Shown one piece after another: positions 35,358-49,000 of a stretch of 64,000 bases of DNA. Where the stretch lies: contig NC_133494.1 of assembly GCF_025370935.1 (NCBI RefSeq), forward strand, positions 8,609,952 through 8,673,951. The letters are read 5' to 3'. A program made the position numbers and the translations under genes. The first letter of the stretch is position 1. Every line of letters starts with the position of its first letter. The notes under the pieces were generated by a model that ran no database searches, had not been told where the DNA came from, and was given only the letters and a program-made list of their open reading frames with translations. Source of the stretch: Choristoneura fumiferana (Eukaryota; Arthropoda; Insecta; Lepidoptera; Tortricidae).

Positions 35358-35508
35358 TACAGTCAAGTGCAAAAATAAGTATCTATTCGAACCACTCAAT
35401 AATATGTTACTACGGCCGCGGCCATACTTATTGCGTCAGAATTAATAGTCTGTGGTAAGTACATATTTTTGTAACTTTGAATAAGTTCATATTTTTGCAC
35501 TTGATAGC
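35358..35508. mobile_element. Small MITE with AGTCAAGTGCAAAAATA ends
   Basis: ACAGTCAAGTGCAAAAATAA at the left faces ATATTTTTGCACTTGATAG at the right. It splits a LINE-like 3' UTR whose ATAAAGAGTTGTAC resumes after it. Possibly Tc1/mariner-derived. Confidence 0.55.
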
Positions 35509-35813
35509 ATAATAAAGAGTTGTACAATACTTAGTTATACAAAATTTTACTTGGCCTGAGTAAAAGCTTTATTCATACATTCCATACTCTTACAAAAAAA
35601 ATAACAGACAACAATTCACTAATGACGGGACTTAGCTGTTCAAAATGTTAGACTTCAGATACTAATTTTTGAAGCGTTGTTCGAAATAAACGAAGTAAAA
35701 AATAACTATGACTTTATGTAGAGGTAGTGCTACTGTTATTCATCATCCATTGAAAGTTTGTGCCGGTTTGGCTTTAGCTGTAAGGGTACAAATTTAATTT
35801 TAATAAATAAATA

Positions 35814-36112
35814 AATCCCAGCCTATATACGTCCCACTGCTGGGCACAGGCCTCCTCTCAGAACAAGAGGGCTTGGGCCATAGTTCCCACGCGGGCCCAG
35901 TGCGGATTGGGAACTTCACACGCACCATTGAATTGCTTCGCAGGGGTGTGCAGGTTTCCTCACGATGTTTTCCTTGACCGCAAAGCTCGTGGTAAATTTC
36001 AAATGTAATTCCGCACATGAATTTCGAAAAACTCAGAGGTGCAAGCCGGGATTTGAACCCACGACCCTCTGCTTGAGAGGCGATAGGTCAAACCACTAGG
36101 CCACCACGGTTT
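35814..36112 (-). mobile_element. SINE family 1, minus strand
   Basis: Body starts CCCAGCCTATATACGTCCCA; the tRNA-like head complement near 36045-36110 includes GGGATTTGAACCCACGACC. Same family as 25312-25623. Confidence 0.75.
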
Positions 36113-36693
36113 CTTTTTTCTTCTTTTGCTACTGTTATTAAGACTGAAATAATACTGTAAAGTTAAATTTTGCAATTATGCGTGATTAGTTCTTTCAACT
36201 AATTGTTCATCAACTTTCAATAGATTTATTTATTACTTACTGAAAATTACATTACATTCCAAACAAAATGTCAAAATATAAAGAATTCACAAAAAGATCG
36301 TCAAAAATAAAATTAGAATTAAAACAATGATCCAAATAAAATAAAAGACATAAATTTTACAAAAATACGAAAATAATAATATGTCAATAGGTATTTCATG
36401 GTTAAATGAAAACATGCAATGATTAAAATAATAAAAAATATAAATATACTTAATGGTCCAGACAAAATAATTTTTAGTCAATTACTTTCACTGTACTCTT
36501 TTACAGTGATTTGTCCAAAGAATAATAAAAAATACAATAAAAATAAAAGTATAACGGATTGCACTTGCGGCACCTTGCGGTCCAAAGGGGTAATGCGGCC
36601 AGCATCATGGGGACCCTGCCACGGGCAGATCTTTTAGACAGGGTGTTCTTTTTATAATTTTTATTTTTTGTAGTACCTAATAATAAGCATGTA

Positions 36694-38005
36694 TCTATAT
36701 ATATAAAAGAAGAAACTGACTGACTGACTGACTGACTGACTTATAGATCAACGCACAGCCCAAACTGCTAGGGCTAGAAATTTGGAATATATATTCCTTA
36801 ATAGATGTAGACGCGCACTAAGAAAGGATTTTTCGAAATTCCCATGGGATAGAAAAAACTGAATTCAACTTCAGAGCTGATTTTAAAAATTCTTCCACTA
36901 ATATAAAGCTGCACTATTACTGATTGGTATAATAGATTACTCTTCTTTGGGAAAATGCAAAATTCCCGCAGGATAGGAGAAGTAAGTAAGACAATCCAAA
37001 TTCGGAGCTGATTTTAAAAATTCTTTCACTAATAGTAATCTGCAGTATCTCTGATTGACATAGGCTGCTTTTCTACAGAAGAATGCAAAATTCCCGCAGG
37101 ATCGAAATAAGTAAATTCATCATTGGGGTTGATTTAAAAAGATATTTTACCAATTGGGAGCTACTTTTCTCCGGGAAAACGTAAAATTCCCGCGGGATAG
37201 CAAAAAGTGAATTCAACTTCAGGGTTGATTTATTTATAATTCTATACCTAACTCTACCTGAACAGTACCATAACTGGCTGACTGACAGACAACGCATAGC
37301 CAAAACTACTGGTGTTAGAGACTAGATATTAGCATAGATGGACCTAAAGTAATACAGAGGTGCACTGGGGAAAGACTAGCACTTAGAAAATCCCATGGAA
37401 TAGGAAAATATCTCAACTTTGTTTGTTTCTTTGTTTGTTGGGGGTAATCTCTGAAACTACTGAGCTGATTTAAATAATTCTATTACCAATAGAAAGCTAC
37501 AATATCCCTGATGGACAGACTTTTTTTTTTAAATGCAAAATTTCCGCAGAATAAAAATAAGTGAATTCAATTTCGGGGCAGACTTTCAAAATTCTTTCTA
37601 TAATAGAAAGCTACAATATGTCTCTCATCGACAATTAAGAATATTAAAATAGATCATAACAGTAATTCATGTCCCGCGGGGACTTTGAAATTTCTCGAGA
37701 TACAATCCTATATCGTGTAGGAAGTCGCCGGCAAAAGAAACGCGTAGTACTTTAACGTCTTTAACGTTTCAGCGAAACAGGGTTTCAGAGTTGGTACGAA
37801 TTATGGATGATTAATTACGTATGTAGGTTGATTTTTAAATTCCAAAATGTGCACCATCTGTCTAAAACAACGTCTTACTGTATTTATATTTCCATGTAAT
37901 CCTCCGAAAAATCAATCAAAACACGAAAAAAAGGATCGCAGAAAGTAAATGTATGTTAATTGTTATCCCAAATTTAACGCGAGCGAAGCCGCGGGCAAAA
38001 GCTAG
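36694..38005 (+). mobile_element. Helitron-like element, long variant with internal repeats
   Basis: Starts TCTATATATATAAAAGAAGA, then an (ACTG)n run, and ends GAAGCCGCGGGCAAAAGCTA with the G of CTAG at 38005. Inside, a unit carrying TGCAAAATTCCCGCAGGAT and GAGCTGATTTTAAAAATTCT recurs about five times. No helicase ORF. Confidence 0.6.
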
Positions 38006-38164
38006 TGTAACTATATTTAGTTAAGGTATCTTAGGTTAGTTCTTTTTGTCGCTTATTGTTAACTTTCATGTGTTAAATTTATATGTTTTTGTTTACGAAA
38101 TAAAATATTTAAAGAAAAAAATAATAATAATTTAAAGTGTTTAAACATCTATTTTAAATAATTT

Positions 38165-38215
38165 TAAGAGAGGCCTGGTGCCCAGCAGTGGGACGTATAT
38201 GTATGGGCTGGAATC
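38165..38215 (+). mobile_element. SINE family 1, 3' end fragment
   Basis: GGTGCCCAGCAGTGGGACGT followed by GGGCTGGAATCATGAT: only the last 50 bp of the SINE. Confidence 0.6.
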
Positions 38216-41131
38216 ATGATAATTTGAAATAAACTGCTACACCTTAAAACACAAAATAATAATTAGGACTAGGAAAACAATAAACAATAAAATAAAAAAA
38301 AAATTTGGGGGCACATATTTAGGGCTTAGAAACGTATTTTGCACCCTACGTTTTTATTTTTATTTTTTTGTAACGATTTTTTTTTACCTATTTAATTTTT
38401 ATTTTTTGTACTGTCATAGCAACACCTTATCCTTTCTAACCCTCTAAATGAGCCCATATTTGAGCGTTTTTTAAATAAAGTGTGCCTTTTCTTTAAATTT
38501 ATTTAAGTAACTTTTCATACAAAATTTTATGAATCTGTTTTGTCACGCCCACACTGAGTGTATGAGTAAATCGTCAAAAAACTGTCTTTTTTGCGGACCG
38601 TTTATCAGCACCAAGTACTTAAACAGGCTGACCGCTCGACTTAAAATGCAAATCATCAAAACACTTATTTTTAGGCGTTATGAGTAATTAATCGAACATA
38701 ACATAGCTTTTCATTCCACGTTTTCACACAAAAAATTCTGCTGAAGAACATCTGCCGCAGCTTTTGGTTCCTATAGGCCACTGACACTTAAATTTAACAA
38801 ATAAATCGATATCTCTCATTAGTTAAATAAAATTCAGAAAATAAGATTTAGCACGATTGTAACGTTGTAGATCTTAAATAGTTGCCGATCACGTACGGAT
38901 TGTGAAAGCATAATTTCCTTGTCTACGAAAGGGTTGTACTCAACTGTAGATGCTAACAACTTTCTAAATTACTTACATGATTTTAATTCACAGTGAAAGT
39001 TAAGTAAGGTGTAGCTACGCTTTCTTCGGAAAGTCTGTCATGAACTGAATTAAAGAAACTTACTTTATCAGAAGCGATAGAAATTTACGGGATTAAAATT
39101 GTTTGCGTGAAATTTGTTATTCATACCGAATTCTTTATCTATCAAAACAATTTCTGTGACATTGAACGTGAATGTCATATCGACCGAAAGTCGGCACCGT
39201 CCGTTGCCACGCGCTTTATCTTTGGGTCAAATAGTCAGCTTTGGTGAAATAATATAAACATTGTGTTACTAAAAAAACAAGTTGAGACAACGACCTCACG
39301 TCGACGAGCCAATTAAAATTGGAAATATTTTATTGACAACAATAATCTTTGACCTGTTATGCTTGTGCATGTTGCGTTACATAGCGTGGCCGAAAAGTAA
39401 TAGAATTATAAGATATTAATCGAATACGCCAGTGTAACGCAAGTTGTAGTTGTAGACAGAGCTTAGTCTATACTTCACTAGCTATTGCCTGTGACTTTGT
39501 CTGCCAATAATTCGTTTATCATCGCTGTCCCAGGATAAAAACTATCCCATGGGATCCTTGGGATGTAACTATCACCAAAACAAGTTTCATGTTTCTTAAA
39601 TTGGTTTAATTCTCCATGATTGACAACAAACAATTGTACGATCTCATTTGTAAGATATTTAGGTAGTAGGAAAGAATTTTTTAGGCATTTAAAAGTTAAT
39701 AAATACTTTCCAGCAGTTAATTTTTCTTCTAATTAGATACTAAAAATCGCAATAAAACTATTTCCGGTTTTCTTAACTCGTATCTATTCGGTATTGATTA
39801 CCTGGAGATAGGTTTTGATATTAGGCTTATTTCATGCAGTTTTTCCTGTCTCACACAGTATTTTATATACTGTACATAAAATAACGGTTTACTAATGTTT
39901 CGGCGAATAAAGTTTGGCAACCTATTTAATTTCGCAAATTTTAATTTCCCAACTTTTTAATATTTCTGAAACTATAAATATTTCAGGATTTTTATAAAAC
40001 TAACCTAATCTAACCTAGAGGGTTCAACACGACGGCCCTGAGAGAAATCCCGAAATATATACAGTTTTAGAGTTTGCAAAATGAAAAGTTGCGAAATGAA
40101 ACAGGTTGCCAAACGTTACGTTACGAATACCTGAAAATAATATTTACTTTTAAATTAGTATTTCTCAAATTTTTTACAGTCAGGGATTAAGACAGATCAG
40201 AAATTAGATTTAAAAAAAAACCATGGATCCTTGTCGAAGAATATTGTAGAAAAAAAAAGTAATCCGAGCTGCTGAGGGCCCTTAGCACATGTGCCACAGA
40301 CCCTATAAAAGTCCGTGGATCCCACTTCAGGAAACCCTGTTTTAAACAGTCCGGAGAATATTACCGCCTCCATTGGCATTAAAACTTTATCAATATTGAG
40401 ATATTTGTAGAGATTAATTCGGTAACACTTGACAGAATCATACGCCGTGACCATGAAAACATCTAAATATAATCCACTCAAAATATATTCCATCGCAAAT
40501 TATACAATTGTCAGATTTGAAGTCGAATACTGTTGATTTAAAGTATCGTTAAGTCACCGCAATCATTTGGCACCTTATTTATACGACCACTATTGTGCCA
40601 AAACGATGTAAAACGCGTGAAAAGTTTCAGCTTCATTAAATAAGAGTAATGTTACAGTCGTTTACTAAAACCATGCGGGAAAAGCAATAATTGCTCGAAG
40701 TGAGACATAATTTTAAGAATTATTATTATGTATCTTAAATAGTCTGCAGGCAACCTAAAGGAGGAGGAATGCGATAAAGTCTGTTTACTTGCACGAATTG
40801 GGAACATAATTTACATATGTTGAGTTATTATTATTAATTATTTTTACGTCAACTTTTCTTACAAAATGACTGGTTTTATGATTTTTTCTTATAATTCACC
40901 TTGCTTTTCCCCTGCTAAAGTATCTGCAGAGTACATAGTAGCGGAGAAGCAATGTAATAGTAGATTGATCAAGAAGGGACTAAAACAAGCCATAATGACA
41001 CGAGATGTTACAAAAAAAGATGTTTAATATGCAGAGATTAAGTAACATTATAAGAGCATGAGAAATGAAAAGATATTAATATAGTTTATTGCTAAATAGC
41101 TCTGTAAATTAACGCCTCAATTATCCCACTA
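38216..41131. other. Intergenic DNA, mostly unique
   Basis: A decayed Helitron-like copy lies at about 39478-39640 (CACTAGCTATTGCCTGTGAC). Otherwise AT-rich with no convincing exon. The largest frame (40197-40493, minus) has no recognisable domain. Confidence 0.4.
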
Positions 41132-41358
41132 TCACACTAATATTATACGCAACTGCGAAAGTTTGTAAGTATCTTTGTTTGTTTGTTACCATTTCACGTT
41201 TAAATCACTGAACCGATTATGATGAAATTCGGTACACAGATAATGTTGAGTCCCGGGGAAGGACATAGGATAGTTTTATCCCAGAATTTTGGATAGTTCC
41301 CGCGGAATAGCTATAACCGAATTGGCACTACAGAGACGGAGTCGCGGGCAACAGCTAG
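41132..41358 (+). mobile_element. Helitron-like element, plus-strand copy
   Basis: Starts TCACACTAATATTATACGCA and ends GAGTCGCGGGCAACAGCTAG. Internal ACCGATTATGATGAAATTCG and TTCCCGCGGAATAG. Ends match the family at 8725. Confidence 0.65.
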
Positions 41359-41647
41359 TTTTAAACTATATTTTGTACGACAGAAGAAAGATACTTGCCT
41401 GTAAAGTGTTAAAACATAAAAGTAATCCTCTTTTTCATGCATTCGGGTAAAACTGATAAAAACTATAGGTACCGATTCTACGGATGTTTTGTCTAATTAT
41501 TAAAAGATAATGAGTCCTTGACCGCTTGCATGGTTTAGTGGTCTGACCTTATTTATGACATCGGTCGTTCACATTTATCGTCAACCGTGTCTATTGTTGC
41601 ATCCTGTCATGAGAGCAATGCATTTCATTATTCGTGCTAGCAAATTT

Positions 41648-41754
41648 CATCATCATCCCAGCCTATATACGTCCCACTGCTGGGCACAGGCCTCCTCTCA
41701 AAGCAAGAGGGCTTGGGCCATAGTTCCCACGCGGGCCCAGTGCGGATTGGGAAC
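41648..41754 (-). mobile_element. SINE family 1, 5'-truncated copy
   Basis: Only the 3' part (CCCAGCCTATATACGTCCCA to GTGCGGATTGGGAAC) is present, flanked by CAAATTT on both sides, consistent with a truncated insertion. Confidence 0.65.
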
Positions 41755-42046
41755 AAATTTAGATGACTGAAAATTATGCACTGAGTAAGGTATGTATCTA
41801 GTTTTCCATGTGTTAGATGAGACTGTGGGACTTAAATGAAAACACTAACTTAATAAACCGGTGAAGCACGAGTCGGGCTAACGTAAAAAAATAAAAATAA
41901 AAATACTTATTCTGTGACCAAATTTCAAGTCCCTGTTACGGAGATAGAGCCACTATAAAACGAAAATTCTTTGTATTCCTTTTATCAAGGAGATTTCGAA
42001 AAAAATACATCGGTTGGTTCTCCTCACTGGCTCTTATGGAAATATT

Positions 42047-42357
42047 CATCATCATCCCAGCCTAAATACGTCCCGCTGCTGGGCACAGGCCTCCTCTCAG
42101 ATCAAGAGGGCTTGGGCCATAGTTCCCACGCGGGCCCAGTGCGGATTGGGAACTTCACACGCACCATTGAATTGCTTCGCAGGTTTGTGCAGGTTTCCTC
42201 ACGATGTTTTCCTTTACCGCAAAGCTCGTGGTAAATTTCAAATGTAATTCCGCACATGAATTTCGAAAAACTCAGAGGTGCGAGCCGGGGTTTGCACCCA
42301 CGACCCTCTGCTTGAGAGGCGATAGGTCAAACCACTAGGCCACCACGGCTTTTTGGC
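42047..42357 (-). mobile_element. SINE family 1, full-length with TSD
   Basis: Flanked by the identical ATGGAAATATT at 42036-42046 and 42358-42368. The head complement includes GGGTTTGCACCCACGACC, a mutated B-box region. Confidence 0.8.
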
Positions 42358-42368
42358 ATGGAAATATT

Positions 42369-42976
42369 ATGTCTGTCAAATTTTAAGTCTGTAACTCCAG
42401 CGGTTTGGACTGCCAGTCTATTCAGTACATTATTAATCTTTTATAGGTATATATAGATTGATTGATACCCTTAGATACAATTTCAAAAAGTGTATCACTT
42501 GATCATGTTTACTCAGAGACATCCTTTTTAAACCCCCGACGCAAAAAAAGAGTGTTAAACGGGTGAACCGATTTAAATACGGTTTTTTTATTTGTAAGCA
42601 TGGTTTCTAGCGATGATTCTTAGACATGTTTTATCAAATTCGGTACAGCCGTTTTTGAGATATTGAACTTTGAAGTGACAATGTCGGGGTTTTCCAACTT
42701 TTTTTTTGGTTAGGTTATTTACGGTTGCAAGAGACCATAATCTATCCCTGTTTTGTATTCATTTCAACTTGGTACCTTGACAACGTAGTGATCTTAAAAG
42801 GGTTCCTTTTTTCCTTTTGTATTGCGAAACCCTAAAAAACCTCAATCCATTTAACCGGGTTATTAACCACCTATTATTAATATGTCGCAACGGTTACTTA
42901 TCCCGTCATAACAATTCTAGTACGTTCAACCGCTTAATTATCAAATTCAAAGTCTATGAACTTTTTGATTTAACAG
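42369..42976. other. Upstream flank of hexamerin B
   Basis: AT-rich, with an AACCCCCGACGCAAAAAAAG block (42533) of a common interspersed type and AAGGGTTCC near 42798. No named regulatory site. Confidence 0.35.
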
Positions 42977-43012
42977 TATAAATATAAGGGACTGCAAAGC
43001 AAAACATCAGTC
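42977..43012 (+). promoter_or_regulatory. Core promoter of hexamerin B
   Basis: TATAAATA at 42977-42984 and an ATCAGTC initiator around 43006-43012, about 30 nt apart. This leaves a very short 5' leader of about 15 nt before the ATG at 43024. The arrangement matches that of hexamerin A. Confidence 0.75.
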
Positions 43013-43023
43013 CTTGAGTAAAG

Positions 43024-46000
43024 ATGAAGACATTAACAGTATTGATAGTCGCAGTGTTAGTTGCAGGAAGTTCAGGGTACCTTATAAAGATACCTGAAAC
43101 CCAAAAAACAGTGAGAACACGTAAGTGAAGTTACATATTAGATTATTACCAAAGCAATTTGTTCTGAGCAGTGGGACTTTATGCAAGGACCATCCAAATT
43201 TCTACTACCGTCTCCCGTTTGCCAGAAAATTAATGGCACACAAGTCATTCTATCTTAGTACATCCCATTAGATTACCCATTTTGCTTGTTAGCCAGACTG
43301 TCTCAAAAATAAGTTTTATGTAAAAAATATATTTTTAATACAACCTTTTTTTTGCTGACTGTACTTTTTGTTGACTGTACTTGTATTGTCCTGTGGAGAC
43401 GATTCTGGCCGGACTACCAGAATGTCACTACTAGATTATTGTATTGCCACGCAATTTACATAAGTATACCAAATTTCAAGTCAATCCAACTACTGGAGTT
43501 GGTTGAATTTAACTTACAAGATTTGATTACAGACAGACTGACAGACAACCAGACACGTGAAACTAAATAAAAGCTTGTAAAAAACGTAAATAGTCAGTGC
43601 AGTACGCTCCTGGTTAAAGCCGCGGGTTCACGGAGGATGCAGGCCTCTGCCAACCAAAGCGACTAGAGGTCTGTGGGGAAGGCCTATGTCCAACAGTGGA
43701 CGTCCTACCTACCTACCTACTAAAGATATCAAAGATGTGGTATGAGTCCGGGTACCAATATCAACTTCGTCAACTTTATTATATTGAAACTAAATAAGAT
43801 AACAATCAATAGCAATGGTCATGTTAACATCGTTATCTATTTTATTTAAGACTAGCACTTTCCCGCGACTTCGTCTGCAAAAAATTCATTTAGCCCTGTA
43901 CCAAATTTCATCTACGTACCTACTAGAAAAGGTAAGAGCCTTATCATACTAGCTTTATGTGCAGGCGAGTTGAAAGCGAGGCGCTGCGAGCGCGCAGCGA
44001 GTTCGCTGCGTTATCGCCGAGGACGCCCTTTCGCCCTTTGAGGACGCTCATTATTGTAAGAGTCTACAATATGGCGTTCAGCGACATCGTTGCGCGCTCG
44101 CGGCGATATCGTTGCGCGCTCGCGGCGAAATCGTTACGCGGTCGCAACGAACTCGCTGCGCGCTCGCCTTGCTTTCAACTCGCCCGCAAATTGCTAGTGT
44201 TATAAGTCCCTTACAAACAAACAAATTTACTTTCGTATTTATAAATAGGTTTAATACTAAATTATTTTTTACAGCTTCAATGGGATGGCTCCATATACAA
44301 AAGCTGTTACTTCCGTTGTTTGAGAATGTATGTGAAGCAAGTATCAATCCCATAGTCATCCGAAACTCTCAAGATTTTAATCTGGATGTAATCGCAGACA
44401 GCTATATGGTAAGACTTTGATTGTGTGTGACTTTGTTTGTAAGAGAATGGTGCATGGCATGATGTGTGACATTTTTATTGATGGTATTCGAAGAGATGTA
44501 CATTAAAAAAATCTTTGATAGTTGGCTTTTGAAGAAGCTCAAATTTACGCAATTTAAACCTTTATTTATTAAAAACACGTGTAAGTTAAAAGTTTTAACA
44601 ATTTCATTCTCGATCACACATATGATAAAATAGAAAAAAAGAATAATAAACACATCTAAAAAAAACATACGGTATAGGTACCTCTAAAGTATACAGTGTA
44701 CGGTATAACAATAAATTAAATAATTCACACCAATTGACCTAGTCCCAAAGTAAGCTTAGCAAAGCTTGTGTTATGGGTACTAAGCAACGGATAAATACAA
44801 TTATATAAATAGATACATACTTAAATACATATTAAACACCCAAGACCCGAGAACAAACATTCGTATTTTTCATACAAATATCTGCCCCCACACGGGAACC
44901 GAACCCGGGACCTCAAGCTTCATAGTCAGGTTCTCTAACCACTAGGCCATCTGGTTGTCAAAGTGGTGGAGTTGTTTCTATCTTTTTGGAAGTTCTTTTT
45001 CAAAGCTAAGTGCGTTTACGACGGTGGCGCCCCCACACTGTCTCGCAGCGCGCCGCTCGCTGCGCTCATATGTTATTTCTATACAGCGTGTGGCCCGGAA
45101 CCGGGGATAAAATTAAAAGCAGAGGTTCTATTGGTCACCGCACCGGTAATTGGATCGTCATGGTCCCACTTAATTAAAATCAAAACTTAACTAATTCAAT
45201 TTACGCCATTCTAGAATCCAACTGACGTAGCCTGTCACGCTACAAATATCAAACATTTTGCTTTACATTGCTTCTTCGAATAAACTGTAAAGTGTTTTAA
45301 AAATAAAAATAAACTAATTAAGTACCTATTTTATAAAGTCGCTGAACTAATGTTGTTCCGTTAGACCAGTACGATCTATGCTTTAATTAAATAATTAATT
45401 ATTTAATTACTTTGAGCATAATATGCTCATGTTACAGGCCACACCCGGTATTATAGTGCAACTGTCAAGAAATAATCTCACACGTTTGTTTTTTCCACTT
45501 TACAGGATCCGGAAAATATAAACAACTTAAGAAAACTTTACTCTAGCGACAAACAGTTGCCTAAAGGAGAGATATTCACAGAATTGAACCAAGATCATAT
45601 GTATGAGTTAAAATTAGTTTACGAAATTCTCTACAATGCGCCGAATTTCGACACATTTTACAAAGCAGCATGTTGGACTCGCCAGAACGCAAACTGTGGC
45701 CTATTTGTCAATGCCATTTATTTGGCAATATTGAAAAGACGTGATACAGAAAACATAACAGTACCAGCGCCATATGAATTGTTACCAAATTACTTTATCC
45801 GTCGAGATGTTATCATTAAAGCATCATCACTACTGGCTGGAGGAGACATACCAACTGAAGGTGTTCTTAATGAAGGAAATGCGTACATATTAGATGCTAA
45901 TTACACTACTAATATTGATGCTGATGACGACTCTAAACTTGCATATTTCCACGAAGATATTGGTTTGAATTCATATTATTTTTTGAAAAGACTTCAATAC

Positions 46001-49000
46001 GCGTCCTGGTTTCTTTACAATCAGGTAGAATATAGCAATTATGGAGAGTACCTTTATCATTTTCTAAAGCAACTAGTGGCTCGCTACAATCTGGAACGGT
46101 ATTCGAATGGGCTCATCTACTTGGAAAAGGTTGATTGGAAAACTTGCAGGGTCGCTCCTTATGACTCAATGTTAATTTTCTCCAATGGTGAAGAGTTCAG
46201 CTACAGAGGTCCTGCTTTTGATTCCAATAGCCCTATTAACACTGTGATACAAAATATTGAAGACACTATATCATCCGTAATTCCTCCGATGGTGAGTTAT
46301 CATATTATCGTGTATGGTATGGTATTTTATTTATTTATATTTATCTGAAACTTAAAACGTAATTCATATGCAACGTATACTTACAGGTAGAGAACGGAGA
46401 CACTAAAACGAACATAATTAACAATTTAATGGCGATTTTGGTGTCAAATTCAGAAAATTATGAATTTGAAACTCGTAGCTATTTTGGAGAAGTAACTGAC
46501 GAAAACAGGTTGGTAACTTTTTAAGTAATTATTTTCAAGATTAAAGTGGATATGTATAAGATGGCACCATTGCAATTTGCAATACTGATTTGAAGATTGT
46601 TACTACTGCAAAATGGCCAGATACGTGTCGGGCCATTCGCTACGTAAGGTTTTGTATCAATATGCAGCAAATATCCATACTATCCATACTTCCATACCTA
46701 TAATTATACTTATATACTTATTACTTATATTACCTACTTATTACTTATATTTACTTATTTTACTTATTTACTTATTTACTTATCCTACTTATAATATTAT
46801 AAATGCGAAAGTAACTCTGTCTGTCTGTCTGTCTGTCTGTCTGTTACGCTTTCACGTCGAAACCACTGATTCGATTTTGATGAAATTTGGTATATAGGTA
46901 TTTTGAACCCCAAGGATCAACATAGGATACCTTTTATTCCGGTAGAGGGCGCCACCGCGCGATAACCTAGATCCGCGCAGACAAAGTCGCGGGCATAAGC
47001 TAGTAATATTATAAATGCGAAAGTAACTCTGTCTGTCTATCTGTCTGTCTGTCTGTCTGTTACGCTTTCACGCCTAAACCGCTAAACCGATTTTGATGAA
47101 ATTTGGTACAGAGATAGAATAGACCTTGGGAAAGAACATAGGCTATCTTTTATCGCGAAAAAGAGGCTTTAAGGGGTTTAAATAGGGGATGAACAGTTAT
47201 ATGGTGGAACATCGTCACTTTCGAAGATAAAACCATGAAACTTAGCATTTTGGCACTTAATAAGAATTGAATAGGTATTTTTTTGAGCTTTCATGAAAAT
47301 TCGACCTGTGAGGGGATGAAATAGGGGATGATAGTTTACATGGAAGGTCGTCATTATCGAAGATAAATCGATGAATATTTATTAAAATTGCCATTTCGGC
47401 ACGTGAAAAGAGAAAAATAGATATTTGTTCGCACGTGAGGGGGTGAAATAGGAGATGAGTTTATATGAAAGATCGTCATTGTCGAAGATAAATCGATGGT
47501 TCTTTATGAAACTTGGCATCTTGGGCACGTGATAAGAGATAAATAGATATTTGTTCGCGCGTTTATAAGAATTTTTCCTGTGAGAGGGTGAAACAGGGGA
47601 TTAAACTTTATAAATCGATGGTTCTTTATGAAACTTGGCATTTGGGCACGTTATAAGAGATAAATAGATAATTGTTCGTGCGTTTTTAAAAATTCTTCCT
47701 GTGAGGGGGTGAAATAGGGGATGAAACTTTATATAGAAGTTCGTCATTGTCGAAGATAAAACGATGGTTCTTTATGAAACTTGGCATTGGGTACTTATGA
47801 GAAATAAATAGATTTTTGTTCAAGCGTTTTTGAAAATTTTACCTGCGAAGGGATGTTAGCAGAGGGGATGATGCCGTGTTAGCAGAGCCTTCTTAAGGTC
47901 ATAAGCAAAATGTACGCGATATGAGGTAATTTTATATGGCTTATTGACATAGACAGTAAGACATGAAAAATTATGATTTTTCAGATTTTTCTTATTTATT
48001 GTGCTACCTTTCTGCAAAATTCCAAGTTTCTAGGACAGCCGGAAGTAGCCTAGAACTATTTCTGTTAAGGCGATTTGAATGGAAACACCTTTTTAATGAC
48101 TGTAGCTTTTGATTGCCTTGACTTTTTTTCACGGCTTTCGGGACTATTGGCCTGAGTTTAGGGTTTTAATTTCAACTCGATACCTATACTCCGCGCGTTT
48201 ACGATATAAAGGGTCTTGACAGACAGACGGATGGACGGACAGCAAAGTAATCCTGTAAGAGTTCCATTTTTTCCATTTGAGGTACAGAACCCTTACAAAC
48301 ATTCGTTCCGGAGCTTTTCAAATTACGACCTATTTACTTGAAAATATGGGAATGAAAATTCTTAAGGAATTATAAACACAAATTTACTATAAGTATATTT
48401 ATTCTGGGTGTTCGAAGAACTGATCGAATCAGAAACACGATACTGCGCTCTAAAACTCGTATCACAGATGTGGGTGTCAAGACCGCCAAGCTGAAGTGGG
48501 ACTGGGCCGGACATGTCTGCCGCATGCACCCGGACCGATGGGCACGGATCGTAACCGAATGGGATCCAAGGGATGGGCATAGGAGCAGAGGCAGACCCAA
48601 GAGGAGATGGCGGGACGACCTGAGCGCTTTTCAGCTCGATTGGCAGGTGCATGCCCAGGACAGGGAAGAGTGGCGGAGAAAAGGGGAGGCCTTTGCCCAG
48701 CAGTGGGACATAATACAGGCTACATAAAAAATATATATATATATATATATTTATCGGAAATATGTGTAGCTATGCTTAGTAAAAATGCCGTCTTAATTAT
48801 AATCCTACCCTCCTAACTTACAACAAAGGACGTAAGGTATTGTAAGGTGTCAAGAGTTCACTATGAAGAATTAGTCCTTTTGTGTTGGCAGGGTAGAATA
48901 CACGTCGTATTGCTAAAATGTGGCTACCTGCAAAATATTTATGTTTTACCAAAGAACATCGGAATATCGGATGGATGGATGGATGGAAGAACAAGAAAAA

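Noticed and set aside
40197..40493. 98-codon minus-strand ORF as a gene
   Set aside because: No domain, no splice context and low-complexity ends; likely chance.
44078..44420. ORFs rich in Arg/Ala near 44.1 kb
   Set aside because: They translate the GC-rich palindromic MITE and run into the hexamerin B exon in a wrong frame.
46783..46880. CRISPR-like or tandem array from (GTCT)n
   Set aside because: Simple microsatellite inside a Helitron-like element; no unique spacers, and a eukaryotic context.
48470..48727. Host gene with a basic C-terminus
   Set aside because: The WAGHV and RGRPKRRWRDD patterns are those of a LINE ORF end, and the position inside an intron repeat fits.
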